A DNA stretch of 24,826 nt from Bacteroidales bacterium UBA6248 (GTDB lineage Bacteria > Bacteroidota > Bacteroidia > Bacteroidales > Lentimicrobiaceae), in the NCBI GenBank assembly GCA_002441345.1, contig DJVU01000020.1, forward strand, positions 1 to 24,826. Reading direction: 5' to 3'. Both the position numbers and the translations under genes were made by a program. Under the pieces are notes generated by a model, which was given only the letters and a program-made list of their open reading frames with translations, was not told the origin of the DNA and did not search any database. This document shows, piece by piece, positions 17,418 through 24,185 of this stretch; position 1 is the first letter of the stretch, and each line of letters begins with the position of its first letter.

Positions 17418-17448
17418 AAAAAAAAGCCGCGACATTTTGTCAGCGGCT
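17418..17448 (-). terminator. Rho-independent terminator after the DUF2795 gene
   Basis: On the minus strand AGCCGC and GCGGCT (17448-17443 and 17430-17425) pair, extended by an inner GAC/GTC around an ATTTT-type loop, and are followed by a T tract (17424-17418). It lies just beyond the DUF2795 stop codon and separates it from secA. Confidence 0.85.
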
Positions 17449-17456
17449 ATCGGTCT

Positions 17457-17678
17457 TTAATACTCGTCTTCGTGAAAGAAGAAATCCTCTTTTGAGGGAT
17501 AGTCGGGCCAGAGGTCCTCAATACTATCGTAAACTTCCCCTTCATCTTCAATTTCCTGAAGATTTTCGATAACTTCCATGGGGGCACCTGACCGGATACT
17601 GAAGTCAATCAACTCCTCCTTGGTGGCTGGCCAGGGAGCATCTTCGAGTTTTGATGCAAGTTCTAATGTCCAATACAT
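17457..17678 (-). CDS. DUF2795 family protein
   Basis: This small acidic cytosolic protein has 73 residues. It resembles the DUF2795 family: MYWTLELASKLEDAPWPATKEELIDFSIRSG-type N-terminus with a W-P-A-T-K-E-E-L core (about 16-24), then an acidic tail (EDLWPDYPSKEDFFFHEDEY-type ending). Function is unknown. It has its own well-formed promoter (TTG-N19-TATTTTTG) and its own terminator, so it is a single-gene unit despite standing before secA. High acidity and the good expression signals suggest an abundant small protein; that last point is inference. Confidence 0.82.
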   Translation of the reverse strand: MYWTLELASKLEDAPWPATKEELIDFSIRSGAPMEVIENLQEIEDEGEVYDSIEDLWPDYPSKEDFFFHEDEY

Positions 17679-17709
17679 TCCGAAAGAAGTTAGAGGGTTT
17701 AATTTTTTG

Positions 17710-17739
17710 CAAAAATAGTTTAATTATCAAGAAATACAA
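17710..17739 (-). promoter_or_regulatory. Promoter of the DUF2795 gene (TTG-N19-TATTTTTG)
   Basis: On the minus strand TTG (17739-17737) and TATTTTTG (17717-17710) are 19 bp apart, matching both Bacteroidota promoter elements. The start codon at 17678 leaves a leader of about 25 nt. This is one of the two best-formed promoters in the window. Confidence 0.7.
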
Positions 17740-17790
17740 GGCAAAAACAAGCCTGTTGAAAAAATGGTTCAAACAGCATAAGAGTATTCT

Positions 17791-18360
17791 TTAAATTCTT
17801 GCTTTCCAGGGAGTTTCCTTTGCATTCAGTTGATGTGCAAAGGCGCGTGACAATACAAAGAGAAAGTCCGACAAGCGGTTGAGGTATTTAATTACCATGT
17901 CGCCCTGCAGCGTTTCAGGATGATTTTCCACCACTTTTATTGTCAGCCGCTCGGCTCTGCGGCAGATGCACCTGGCTATATGGCAGTGCGAAACCGTGGG
18001 GTGGCCACCGGGAAGGATAAACGAGGTTAACTCCGGAAGATTTTCATTCATCCGGTCTATTTCCTTTTCGAGTAAGAGAATGTCGTCTTCCTGAAGCACC
18101 GGGAGCGACCGGAGCGGTTTGGCAGGGTCGGCAGCCAGCAGCGACTCCGCTGTAAACAGACGGTCCTGAATTTCGATCAGAAGCGCCCGCATTGTTTCAT
18201 CCATCTCCTGGTCACGTATCAGGCCGAGATAAGAATTCAGCTCATCCAGTGTGCCGTATGCTTCAATGCGTTCGTGATACTTGGGTACCCTCGTGCCGCC
18301 GATCAGAGAGGTTTCTCCCTTGTCACCGGTACGGGTGTATATTTTCCATTCCGAATTCAT
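17791..18360 (-). CDS. pduO: PduO-type cob(I)alamin adenosyltransferase
   Basis: This 189-residue enzyme transfers the adenosyl group of ATP to cob(I)alamin to make coenzyme B12. The ATP-binding N-terminus TRTGDKGETSLIGG (9-22) is diagnostic of the PduO/MMAB type, and the other landmarks EAYGTLDELNSYLG (about 33-46), ILPGGHPTVSHCHIARCICRRAER (about 114-137, R and C residues conserved) and YLNRLSDFLFVLSR (about 158-171) are present. No B12-dependent mutase or cobalamin transport gene is next to it. It lies 48 bp after the ABC ATPase gene without an intervening promoter motif, so the two may share a transcript. The symbol refers to the family; this may not be part of a propanediol operon. Confidence 0.92.
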   Translation of the reverse strand: MNSEWKIYTRTGDKGETSLIGGTRVPKYHERIEAYGTLDELNSYLGLIRDQEMDETMRALLIEIQDRLFTAESLLAADPAKPLRSLPVLQEDDILLLEKEIDRMNENLPELTSFILPGGHPTVSHCHIARCICRRAERLTIKVVENHPETLQGDMVIKYLNRLSDFLFVLSRAFAHQLNAKETPWKARI

Positions 18361-18408
18361 GCCGATAAAAGTTAAGGGTGAGTCAAACAGTCAAAACCTG
18401 CCGAATGT

Positions 18409-19143
18409 TCAAGAAGTCGGAGCCGAAATGGCGTAATCCTTTACCGTTCTTACATCGGCGTTGATTTCATCGGAAGCAACCAGTCCGTCGGAAAGCCGTA
18501 CAATACGGTGCGCATGCCGGGCAATGTCTTCTTCGTGTGTTACCAGTATAATGGTATTCCCGGCTTTGTGAATGTCTTCTATCAGCCCCATAATCTCAAC
18601 GGAAGTAACCGAATCAAGGTTTCCTGTCGGCTCATCGGCGAGAATAATGGAAGGATTGTTAACAAGTGCACGTGCGATGGCAACACGCTGGCGTTGGCCT
18701 CCGGAAAGTTCGTTGGGTTTGTGCTTTACCCTGTCGGAGAGCTTTACATCATCCAGAACCTGCATAGCACGCTCCAGGCGCTCGGCCTTGGGAGAGCCGG
18801 CATAAATCATCGGTAATGCAACGTTCTCGAGGGCAGTAAGCCTTGGAAGCAGGTTGAAGGTCTGAAATACAAAACCGATTTCACGGTTCCGGATTTCGGC
18901 CAGGTCACTGTCGTCGAGCTTGCTCACATCCTTACCGTTTAGCATATACCGTCCGGCGGTCGGAGTGTCGAGACAACCCAGCAAATTCATCAGTGTCGAT
19001 TTTCCCGATCCGGAAGGCCCCATCAGGGCAACAAATTCGTTGCGCTTTATCGTAAGAGATACCCCCCGGAGAGCGCGTACAACTTCGCTTCCGACTCTGA
19101 AATAACGGGTAATGTCCTCCAAACGGATTACTTCCTGGTTCAT
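18409..19143 (-). CDS. ABC transporter ATP-binding protein, MacB/LolD type
   Basis: This 244-residue nucleotide-binding subunit has Walker A GPSGSGKS (42-49), Q-loop Q94 in FVFQTFNLLP, signature LSGGQRQRVAIARAL (146-160), Walker B IILADEPTGNLD (167-178, family-typical) and switch H203. The combination of FNLLPRLTALENV and DEPTGNLDS places it in the MacB/LolD/FtsE group, which powers mechanotransmission-type membrane proteins (lipoprotein release, macrolide or peptide export). No FtsX-like permease or MFP subunit is adjacent, so its partner must be encoded elsewhere. A -7 element lies 27 bp upstream of the start codon. The C-terminal 25 residues extend beyond the ATPase fold. Confidence 0.93.
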   Translation of the reverse strand: MNQEVIRLEDITRYFRVGSEVVRALRGVSLTIKRNEFVALMGPSGSGKSTLMNLLGCLDTPTAGRYMLNGKDVSKLDDSDLAEIRNREIGFVFQTFNLLPRLTALENVALPMIYAGSPKAERLERAMQVLDDVKLSDRVKHKPNELSGGQRQRVAIARALVNNPSIILADEPTGNLDSVTSVEIMGLIEDIHKAGNTIILVTHEEDIARHAHRIVRLSDGLVASDEINADVRTVKDYAISAPTS

Positions 19144-19169
19144 ATGCCGCTGTTTTTTCTCTGAACGGA

Positions 19170-19177
19170 CAAATGTA
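19170..19177 (-). promoter_or_regulatory. -7 element of the ABC ATPase gene
   Basis: The minus strand reads TACATTTG, matching TAnnTTTG, 27 bp before the start codon at 19143, giving a leader of about 20 nt. No -33 TTG is seen at the right distance. Confidence 0.5.
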
Positions 19178-19306
19178 TGAATAATTGCCCAGTATTGATG
19201 ATTTGTTCGGATTGCGGATGAAGGGATAGGTGAATGAGATATTTGCTGCGGTATCCCGGGCGGGCGACAGCTTTTTCAGAAAGGAGAAAAGAATACTTTT
19301 CCGGTT

Positions 19307-20098
19307 TCAGAACCGTATCCGGAAGTCCTGCTTGCTCAGTTCTTTCCTGAAGAAAACGATCCCCATGAAAAAGAGATCGATGGTTACGGTAACCTGCTCA
19401 TCGCTTCTGATTTCTTCCCAGGCTTTCTCCATGCCCTTCGACCAGTGGATGTCGTGGAATACCAATACACTTGAATCGGAGCAGAACTGTTTTATTTTTT
19501 CAAAATAACTGACCGTAGCCTTATACGTATGGTTTCCGTCGATAAAGGCATAGTCGATTTTCCCAAGCTGTTCCAGCGCTTTGGGTAATTCGGTGTTAAA
19601 GTGGCCAACAAGCAGTTCCACCTGCTGACATCCGGCGTTATTCAGGTTTTCACGTGCAACGGCGGCTATACTTGCACAGCCCTCGATGCTGATAAACCGC
19701 GCTCCGGGAGCTCCCGAAGCCTGGTAAATGGTACTCACACCAAGTGAGCTGCCCAGCTCCAGCATGGTTTCCGGCCTGAAATAGGCAATCAGGCGGTAAA
19801 GCAGCCGGCCCTGACCGCTTGGGATGCCGGTAGTACGGACAATGTCCTTTACCTTTTGCATGCGCCTGAGGTAGCCTATTTTGCCCCGGCCTGAACCGAA
19901 ATCAATCGTTTCAAGCACGTTGTTGTTGCGCTTAAGCATGGATACCTGTCGCTCCGCTTTTTTGTATTCCGGATAATAATGGTGATCCTTCAATATCCGG
20001 GTAACAAAATCGTAAACGAATGGGGAGTGTATACCATGCTTATTGCTGGCGTTCATATTGAAGGCCAGGAATTTAAGCAAAATCCCGATTTTTTTCAT
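19307..20098 (-). CDS. Class I SAM-dependent methyltransferase
   Basis: This 263-residue cytosolic protein resembles O-methyltransferase-like class I enzymes. The SAM-binding motif I is MLELGSSLGVST (112-123), the post-I acidic residue is in ISIEG (136-140), and IDYAFIDGNHTY (181-192) plus VFHDIHWS (213-220) match the acidic-loop region of the catechol O-methyltransferase-like group. The first 100 residues are a less conserved helical cap (HGIHSPFVYDFVTRI, a segment common in Bacteroidota homologues). The substrate is unknown. I prefer the start at 20098 (MKKIG) to 20116, because a -7 element (20106-20113) and a 16-bp palindrome overlap the upstream codons. It follows YifB by about 50 bp. Confidence 0.87.
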   Translation of the reverse strand: MKKIGILLKFLAFNMNASNKHGIHSPFVYDFVTRILKDHHYYPEYKKAERQVSMLKRNNNVLETIDFGSGRGKIGYLRRMQKVKDIVRTTGIPSGQGRLLYRLIAYFRPETMLELGSSLGVSTIYQASGAPGARFISIEGCASIAAVARENLNNAGCQQVELLVGHFNTELPKALEQLGKIDYAFIDGNHTYKATVSYFEKIKQFCSDSSVLVFHDIHWSKGMEKAWEEIRSDEQVTVTIDLFFMGIVFFRKELSKQDFRIRF

Positions 20099-20105
20099 GT
20101 CGGGA

Positions 20106-20113
20106 CAAAGATA
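20106..20113 (-). promoter_or_regulatory. -7 element at the 5' edge of the methyltransferase gene
   Basis: The minus strand reads TATCTTTG, matching TAnnTTTG. Its predicted transcription start falls at about 20099, immediately before the ATG at 20098, which would give a nearly leaderless mRNA. It may instead be decorative, with the gene read from the YifB transcript. It overlaps the palindrome at 20112-20127 by two bases. Confidence 0.4.
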
Positions 20114-20127
20114 CATATTAATATGTA
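20112..20127. promoter_or_regulatory. Perfect 16-bp palindrome between yifB and the methyltransferase gene
   Basis: TACATATTAATATGTA is a perfect palindrome without spacer, located directly upstream of and overlapping the -7 element at 20106-20113. Its length and place suit an operator for a dimeric repressor. The binding protein is unknown. Confidence 0.45.
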
Positions 20128-20149
20128 AGGTTGAATTAAATATGTCACA

Positions 20150-21688
20150 TCAGATACCCCATGTTTCTCTGTCGAGGCTGCGGTAATGAATGGCCTCTGC
20201 AAGGTGCTCGGTCCGGATGCCGGCGCTGCCGTCCAGATCGGCTATGGTTCGTGATACTTTCAGAATCCGGTCGTAAGCACGTGCCGACAAACTGAGTTTT
20301 TCCATGGCATTTTTCAGCAGCTGATGTCCTGCTTCGTCAAGTTTGCAGATATTTCGCAGCATCTTGCTGGTCATCTGCGCGTTGGAGTGTATGCCTTTTG
20401 AATTCAGATAGCGATCTTCCTGGATTTTACGGGCAACCACCACCCGCTCCCGGATATCGGAGCTGCGCTCGTTAGTGCGTGCATCCGATAATTCGCGAAA
20501 AGGAACGGGTACCACTTCTACCTGTATGTCGATGCGATCGAGCAAAGGTCCCGAGATCTTGTTCAGGTATTTCTGTACCACTCCGGGTGCACACACACAT
20601 TCCTTGTCGGGATGGTTGTAGTATCCGCAGGGGCATGGATTCATGGCTGCTACCAGCATAAACGAAGCCGGATACTCGACCGTAAGGCGGGCTCTTGAAA
20701 CGGTCACGAGCCGGTCTTCCAGAGGTTGCCGCAGTACCTCCAGTACCGTTCGCTTGAATTCCGGCAGCTCGTCCAGAAAAAGGACCCCGTTGTGAGCCAG
20801 CGAGATTTCTCCCGGTTGCGGGTTTGAACCGCCTCCAACAAGGGCAACATCAGAAATCGTGTGGTGCGGATTTCGGAAGGGCCTTACCGACATCAGAGAG
20901 GTATTACTGCCCATGCGCCCGGCAACGGAGTGTATTTTTGTGGTTTCCAGTGCCTCATGCAGGTTGGGCGGGGGAAGTATGGAAGGCAGCCGCTTGGCGA
21001 GCATCGTCTTGCCCGATCCTGGAGGACCTATAAGAATTACATTATGACCACCCGCCGCCGCAATTTCCAGCGCACGCTTTATGTTCTCCTGACCTTTGAC
21101 ATCGGAAAAGTCGAACTCATATTCGTTCAGCTGAGCATAAAAGGCTTCTTTCGTATCTACAATTTCCCGTTCCAGATCAGCATCACCGTTGAAAAAGCGG
21201 ATAACATCCAGGATGTTTTCTGCGCCGTATACTTCGAGCTCATCCACAATGGCCGCCTCACGCGCATTCTGACGGGGCAGGATAAATCCTTTGAAGCCCT
21301 GACGCTGTGCTTCAATTGCTATGGGCAGCGCACCCTTTACCGGAAGAAGCCCGCCGTCGAGCGAAAGCTCTCCCATAATAATATATTCTTTCACCTTTTC
21401 GGGGTCAATTTGTTCCGATGCGGCAAGTATACCCATGGCGATGGTAAGGTCATAGGCCGATCCTTCCTTGCGGATATCGGCAGGAGCCATGTTGATCACG
21501 ATTTTTTTGCCGGGAATTTTGTACCCGTTGTTGCGCAGCGCGGCTTCTATGCGCTGGTGACTCTCTTTTACCGCATTGTCGGGCAAACCCACCATGAAAA
21601 ATTGAACACCGGTGTCGACGTTTACTTCTACGGTAATAACAATTGCATTGATGCCAACAATGGCACTTCCGAAAGTTTTTACAAGCAT
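20150..21688 (-). CDS. yifB: YifB/ComM family Mg-chelatase-like AAA+ ATPase
   Basis: This 512-residue protein is a full-length YifB/ComM family member. ComM is a hexameric helicase that promotes branch migration in natural transformation, and in non-competent bacteria its role is less clear. The N-terminal ChlI-like domain (1-170) contains GLPDNAVKESHQRIEAAL and MGELSLDGGLLPVKGALP. The AAA+ core has Walker A GPPGSGKT (221-228), Walker B GVLFLDELPE (301-310), and the Cys cluster PCPCGYYNHPDKECVCAP (351-368; C352, C354, C364, C366), then LLDRIDIQVEV. The C-terminal Mg-chelatase helical domain ends near 510. A -7 element lies about 115 bp upstream. No competence genes are adjacent. Confidence 0.95.
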   Translation of the reverse strand: MLVKTFGSAIVGINAIVITVEVNVDTGVQFFMVGLPDNAVKESHQRIEAALRNNGYKIPGKKIVINMAPADIRKEGSAYDLTIAMGILAASEQIDPEKVKEYIIMGELSLDGGLLPVKGALPIAIEAQRQGFKGFILPRQNAREAAIVDELEVYGAENILDVIRFFNGDADLEREIVDTKEAFYAQLNEYEFDFSDVKGQENIKRALEIAAAGGHNVILIGPPGSGKTMLAKRLPSILPPPNLHEALETTKIHSVAGRMGSNTSLMSVRPFRNPHHTISDVALVGGGSNPQPGEISLAHNGVLFLDELPEFKRTVLEVLRQPLEDRLVTVSRARLTVEYPASFMLVAAMNPCPCGYYNHPDKECVCAPGVVQKYLNKISGPLLDRIDIQVEVVPVPFRELSDARTNERSSDIRERVVVARKIQEDRYLNSKGIHSNAQMTSKMLRNICKLDEAGHQLLKNAMEKLSLSARAYDRILKVSRTIADLDGSAGIRTEHLAEAIHYRSLDRETWGI

Positions 21689-21802
21689 AACAAGTTCAGG
21701 TTAAAGTGATAAAAAGAGTTATTCGGAATTTTACCGGATTCAGGAATTTCGATGTAATGGCAAACGGATTGCCCTTCCCGGTAAATTGTGCAGGATGTAT
21801 CG

Positions 21803-21810
21803 CAAATATA
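21803..21810 (-). promoter_or_regulatory. -7 element of yifB
   Basis: The minus strand reads TATATTTG, matching TAnnTTTG, about 115 bp before the yifB start. A TTG (21829-21827) sits 16 bp upstream, one base short of the usual spacing. The implied leader is about 107 nt. Confidence 0.5.
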
Positions 21811-21951
21811 AACGAATTTTGCCGGGCAATCCCATGCGGCAGGAAATATCTTTTTTTGACTTTGTGGAGTCCCGGACCGGCATGCACCTGTTGCCGGAAG
21901 AAGCTGTGGCGGAAGGATGAACAAATCGCCCGGTAACAGGTTTATTGGTAA

Positions 21952-22164
21952 ATGATTCAGCCTTTTATGGAAACCGGTAATCCCCAGAAAAATCCATCAT
22001 CGCCCTGCAAGAGGGTGTGCCGTCTTGACGATAACGGGATGTGTGTGGGATGTTTCCGTATGCTGGATGAAATCGCAAACTGGGCCATTCTATCCCCCGA
22101 AGCCCGTATGGAGGTATTACGCAAGGCTCATCTTCGGATGCAGCTCCGCGATCATCACTTCTGA
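21952..22164 (+). CDS. DUF1289 family small Cys protein
   Basis: This 70-residue protein carries the DUF1289 motif SPCKRVCRLDDNGMCVGC-type, with C19, C23, C31 and C34 (CX3C-X7-CX2C), followed by RMLDEIANW. The four cysteines probably bind zinc or an Fe-S cluster, but the function is unknown. A start at the second methionine (21967, METGNP) is equally possible. Its stop codon abuts the stop codon of the convergent gldB gene (shared TGATCA at 22162-22167), so the two transcripts must overlap at their 3' ends. No clear -7 element precedes it. Confidence 0.82.
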   Translation: MIQPFMETGNPQKNPSSPCKRVCRLDDNGMCVGCFRMLDEIANWAILSPEARMEVLRKAHLRMQLRDHHF

Positions 22165-23190
22165 TCAGCTCCGCCTGGGCTTATACCCCGATTTTTCGAG
22201 TATCTCCTGTGCATTCAGGTTGTTGAGCAGGGCCGCAAGGCCTTCTTTGTTTTTCTGCATATACGACCGTACGATCTGCCAGCCAAGCCAGGCGCCGGTA
22301 CGGGATGGCGATTCCTGCGAGAAGGAGGAGGTAAATGGCCCGTCAACCATAAACATACTCATTGCCCGAGAATCGGTTTTGTACAGCAATTCGTTTTCAA
22401 TCACAAACTGCCAGATGTTGCTTTCGTTTTTTTTGCACCACTGCAGTTGCTCCGGACTGAAGCCGATTTTAATATGATCGCTGATGCCCGGTGTCATCAC
22501 ATCGGCAAAATAGAGCGTTTTGCCCTGTTCTATCATGGCATCCAGTAGGGTATAGGCTCCTTCCTTTTCCGGTATAATACTCAGTGAAATTTCACGGGCA
22601 GAAGCCGGCAGAATATGGTCGGGAGTGAACCGCTGCGATATGTAGAGCGGAATACCCAGTTTGTTGTACATCTCATATCCCTGTCCCAGAAACATATCAA
22701 TGGCAATGATCATTACCGAATCGGCATAACGCACCGGCATGGAAAAATCGTAACCCGAAACGTAGGTATATACCTGCGGGCGCTTACGGTCCGGGAACGA
22801 TGCTTCAAAAACATCGAACATCGATTTCAGTTCCTTCTCCAGAGGCGTCAGGTCGGGATAAACTTTCATCACCGCATCATACGCTTCTCTGTTGTTCGGA
22901 GAAGCTATAAAATCTCTGAGCTGGCGGAGCCCGTTTTCTCCTATATCGCCGTCGCCCAAAAATACCGCGTACAAAGGCGCCTCTTTCTTAAGCCGTTCGG
23001 CCAGATCTTCGCCCGTTTCTTCAAACAGCAAACGCTCATACCGTCTGATTCCCTGCTCCGCAGCTTTAGCAGCAGCCTGCTCGCCACCCGCTGACCCTCC
23101 CGACCCGCTGCGCTTTTCGGTACTCCCGGTGCAGGATGCCATAAATAATACAATTAGTGTGAAAGTGATCCTGAATGCTGATCGTATCAT
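22165..23190 (-). CDS. gldB: GldB-like gliding-motility/T9SS lipoprotein
   Basis: This 341-residue lipoprotein has a signal peptide with lipobox FMASC (Cys20), followed by a Ser/Gly/Ala-rich linker (21-45). The body matches the GldB family: RRYERLLFEE near the start, PVRYADSVMIIAIDMFLG in the middle and RTGAWLGWQIVRSYMQKN near the C terminus. GldB was defined in Flavobacterium gliding, and homologues occur in non-gliding T9SS organisms. The location is expected to be the cell envelope, on the periplasmic face. No gldC or other gld gene is adjacent, unlike in Flavobacterium. No -7 element is evident upstream. The T9SS-tagged peptidase in this window supports a T9SS-bearing organism. Confidence 0.88.
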   Translation of the reverse strand: MIRSAFRITFTLIVLFMASCTGSTEKRSGSGGSAGGEQAAAKAAEQGIRRYERLLFEETGEDLAERLKKEAPLYAVFLGDGDIGENGLRQLRDFIASPNNREAYDAVMKVYPDLTPLEKELKSMFDVFEASFPDRKRPQVYTYVSGYDFSMPVRYADSVMIIAIDMFLGQGYEMYNKLGIPLYISQRFTPDHILPASAREISLSIIPEKEGAYTLLDAMIEQGKTLYFADVMTPGISDHIKIGFSPEQLQWCKKNESNIWQFVIENELLYKTDSRAMSMFMVDGPFTSSFSQESPSRTGAWLGWQIVRSYMQKNKEGLAALLNNLNAQEILEKSGYKPRRS

Positions 23191-23388
23191 GTGGCCTTCA
23201 ATTAATGGTTGACGTGTGTACTTTTACTATTTGCTGCTCAATCATCTTCTTCTTTATCCTTCAGTCGTTTCCCTGAGCAAAATGCCCGTCATCTCCTGCT
23301 GTTGCAGTCGTTTAAGGCAGTTGATCCTGAATGATTGCAGATCTCCGGCAGCTGAATGAAGTTCAACGTTTTATTCTGCAAAAAAACG

Positions 23389-23420
23389 AAAAACCCCCGA
23401 TATGCCTGCACCGGGGTTTT
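23389..23420 (-). terminator. Terminator after the outer-membrane barrel gene
   Basis: AAAACCCC (23390-23397) pairs with GGGGTTTT (23413-23420) around a 15-nt loop. Read on the minus strand it is followed by a T-rich run (TTTTTCGTTTTTT), so it ends the barrel gene 24 bp beyond its stop codon. The remaining stretch to gldB (23193-23388) shows no gene. Confidence 0.8.
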
Positions 23421-23443
23421 CAGATTGTACAAAGCACAAAGAC

Positions 23444-24058
23444 TCAGAGGATTTTCCAGCCCAGGCTTATCAGAAACATGTTGTTTTTCAACGATATTTC
23501 ATCCTTCTGGCTGAAGTTGCTCATGCCGGCTTCGTACCGCAGGTCGAGGGTGAAGACCAGAAAATCAATTCCGGCTCCAGCCTGTATCGCCCAGTTTGCA
23601 GTCCGGATGTCTTCTTCATTCACAGCTCCGCTCCAGTTTGCGGCAGTTACATCCTTGTTTACCGCTATGGATGCTGAGGGGCCTGTAAAGATACGCACAT
23701 TCATAATGCCGGCTTCAAGGATGCGGGCGCCAAGTAATACGGGTACGTCAATCGTTTTTATGTGGATGGATTTGCTGCCCCCCTCGGGTCCGGAATAGGA
23801 CAGTTCGCCTACGCGGTTCATAAAATTCAGCTCCGGCTGCAAATAGACTCTGTCGCCCAGCCGGGCAAATACGCCGAAATGCATGGAGTTGCGGATTTCG
23901 TTCTCAATCTGCTCCTGACTGCTTCTGAAAGTTGAAAACGAGGCGCCGGCCTTGGGTCCAAAGGTAAATCCCGGTATGGCCTGAGCAATTGCACCGGTGG
24001 AAAAAAATATCAGGAACAGCGCAACGCTTGTGGTGATGCTGTGTTTATACCTTTTCAT
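23444..24058 (-). CDS. PorT-like outer-membrane beta-barrel protein
   Basis: This 204-residue exported protein has a signal peptide (MKRYKHSITTSVALFLIFF, cut near GAIA-Q, residues 25-26). The mature part alternates hydrophobic and polar residues in short strands, with the typical motifs FTFGPKAGASFSTF (first strand) and TIDVPVLLGARI, and ends in SLGWKIL-type last strand. It fits the eight-stranded PorT/OmpA-barrel-like family widespread in Bacteroidota. Whether it is a T9SS component (PorT itself) or one of many paralogues cannot be decided. It is divergent from a second barrel gene at 24186, which shares the MKRY start and the same fold. Confidence 0.85.
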   Translation of the reverse strand: MKRYKHSITTSVALFLIFFSTGAIAQAIPGFTFGPKAGASFSTFRSSQEQIENEIRNSMHFGVFARLGDRVYLQPELNFMNRVGELSYSGPEGGSKSIHIKTIDVPVLLGARILEAGIMNVRIFTGPSASIAVNKDVTAANWSGAVNEEDIRTANWAIQAGAGIDFLVFTLDLRYEAGMSNFSQKDEISLKNNMFLISLGWKIL

Positions 24059-24152
24059 GGTTCCGTGTTATTTTGAAGTACTGGATATGATCAATGGAGT
24101 TTGTCACATACAATTAACTTGCCAAAGCGGTGCTTATTGTGTCAAAGCTTTG

Positions 24153-24160
24153 TATTTTTG
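24153..24160 (+). promoter_or_regulatory. -7 element of the second barrel gene
   Basis: TATTTTTG matches TAnnTTTG, 26 bp before the start codon at 24186. No TTG lies at the 17-23 bp distance; the nearest one (24137-24139) leaves only 13 bp. Confidence 0.5.
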
Positions 24161-24185
24161 CGGGAAACACTAAAACATTTCTGAA

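Noticed and set aside
20861..21709. 282-codon plus-strand frame opposite yifB
   Set aside because: It mirrors a fully conserved AAA+ gene and has no features of its own.
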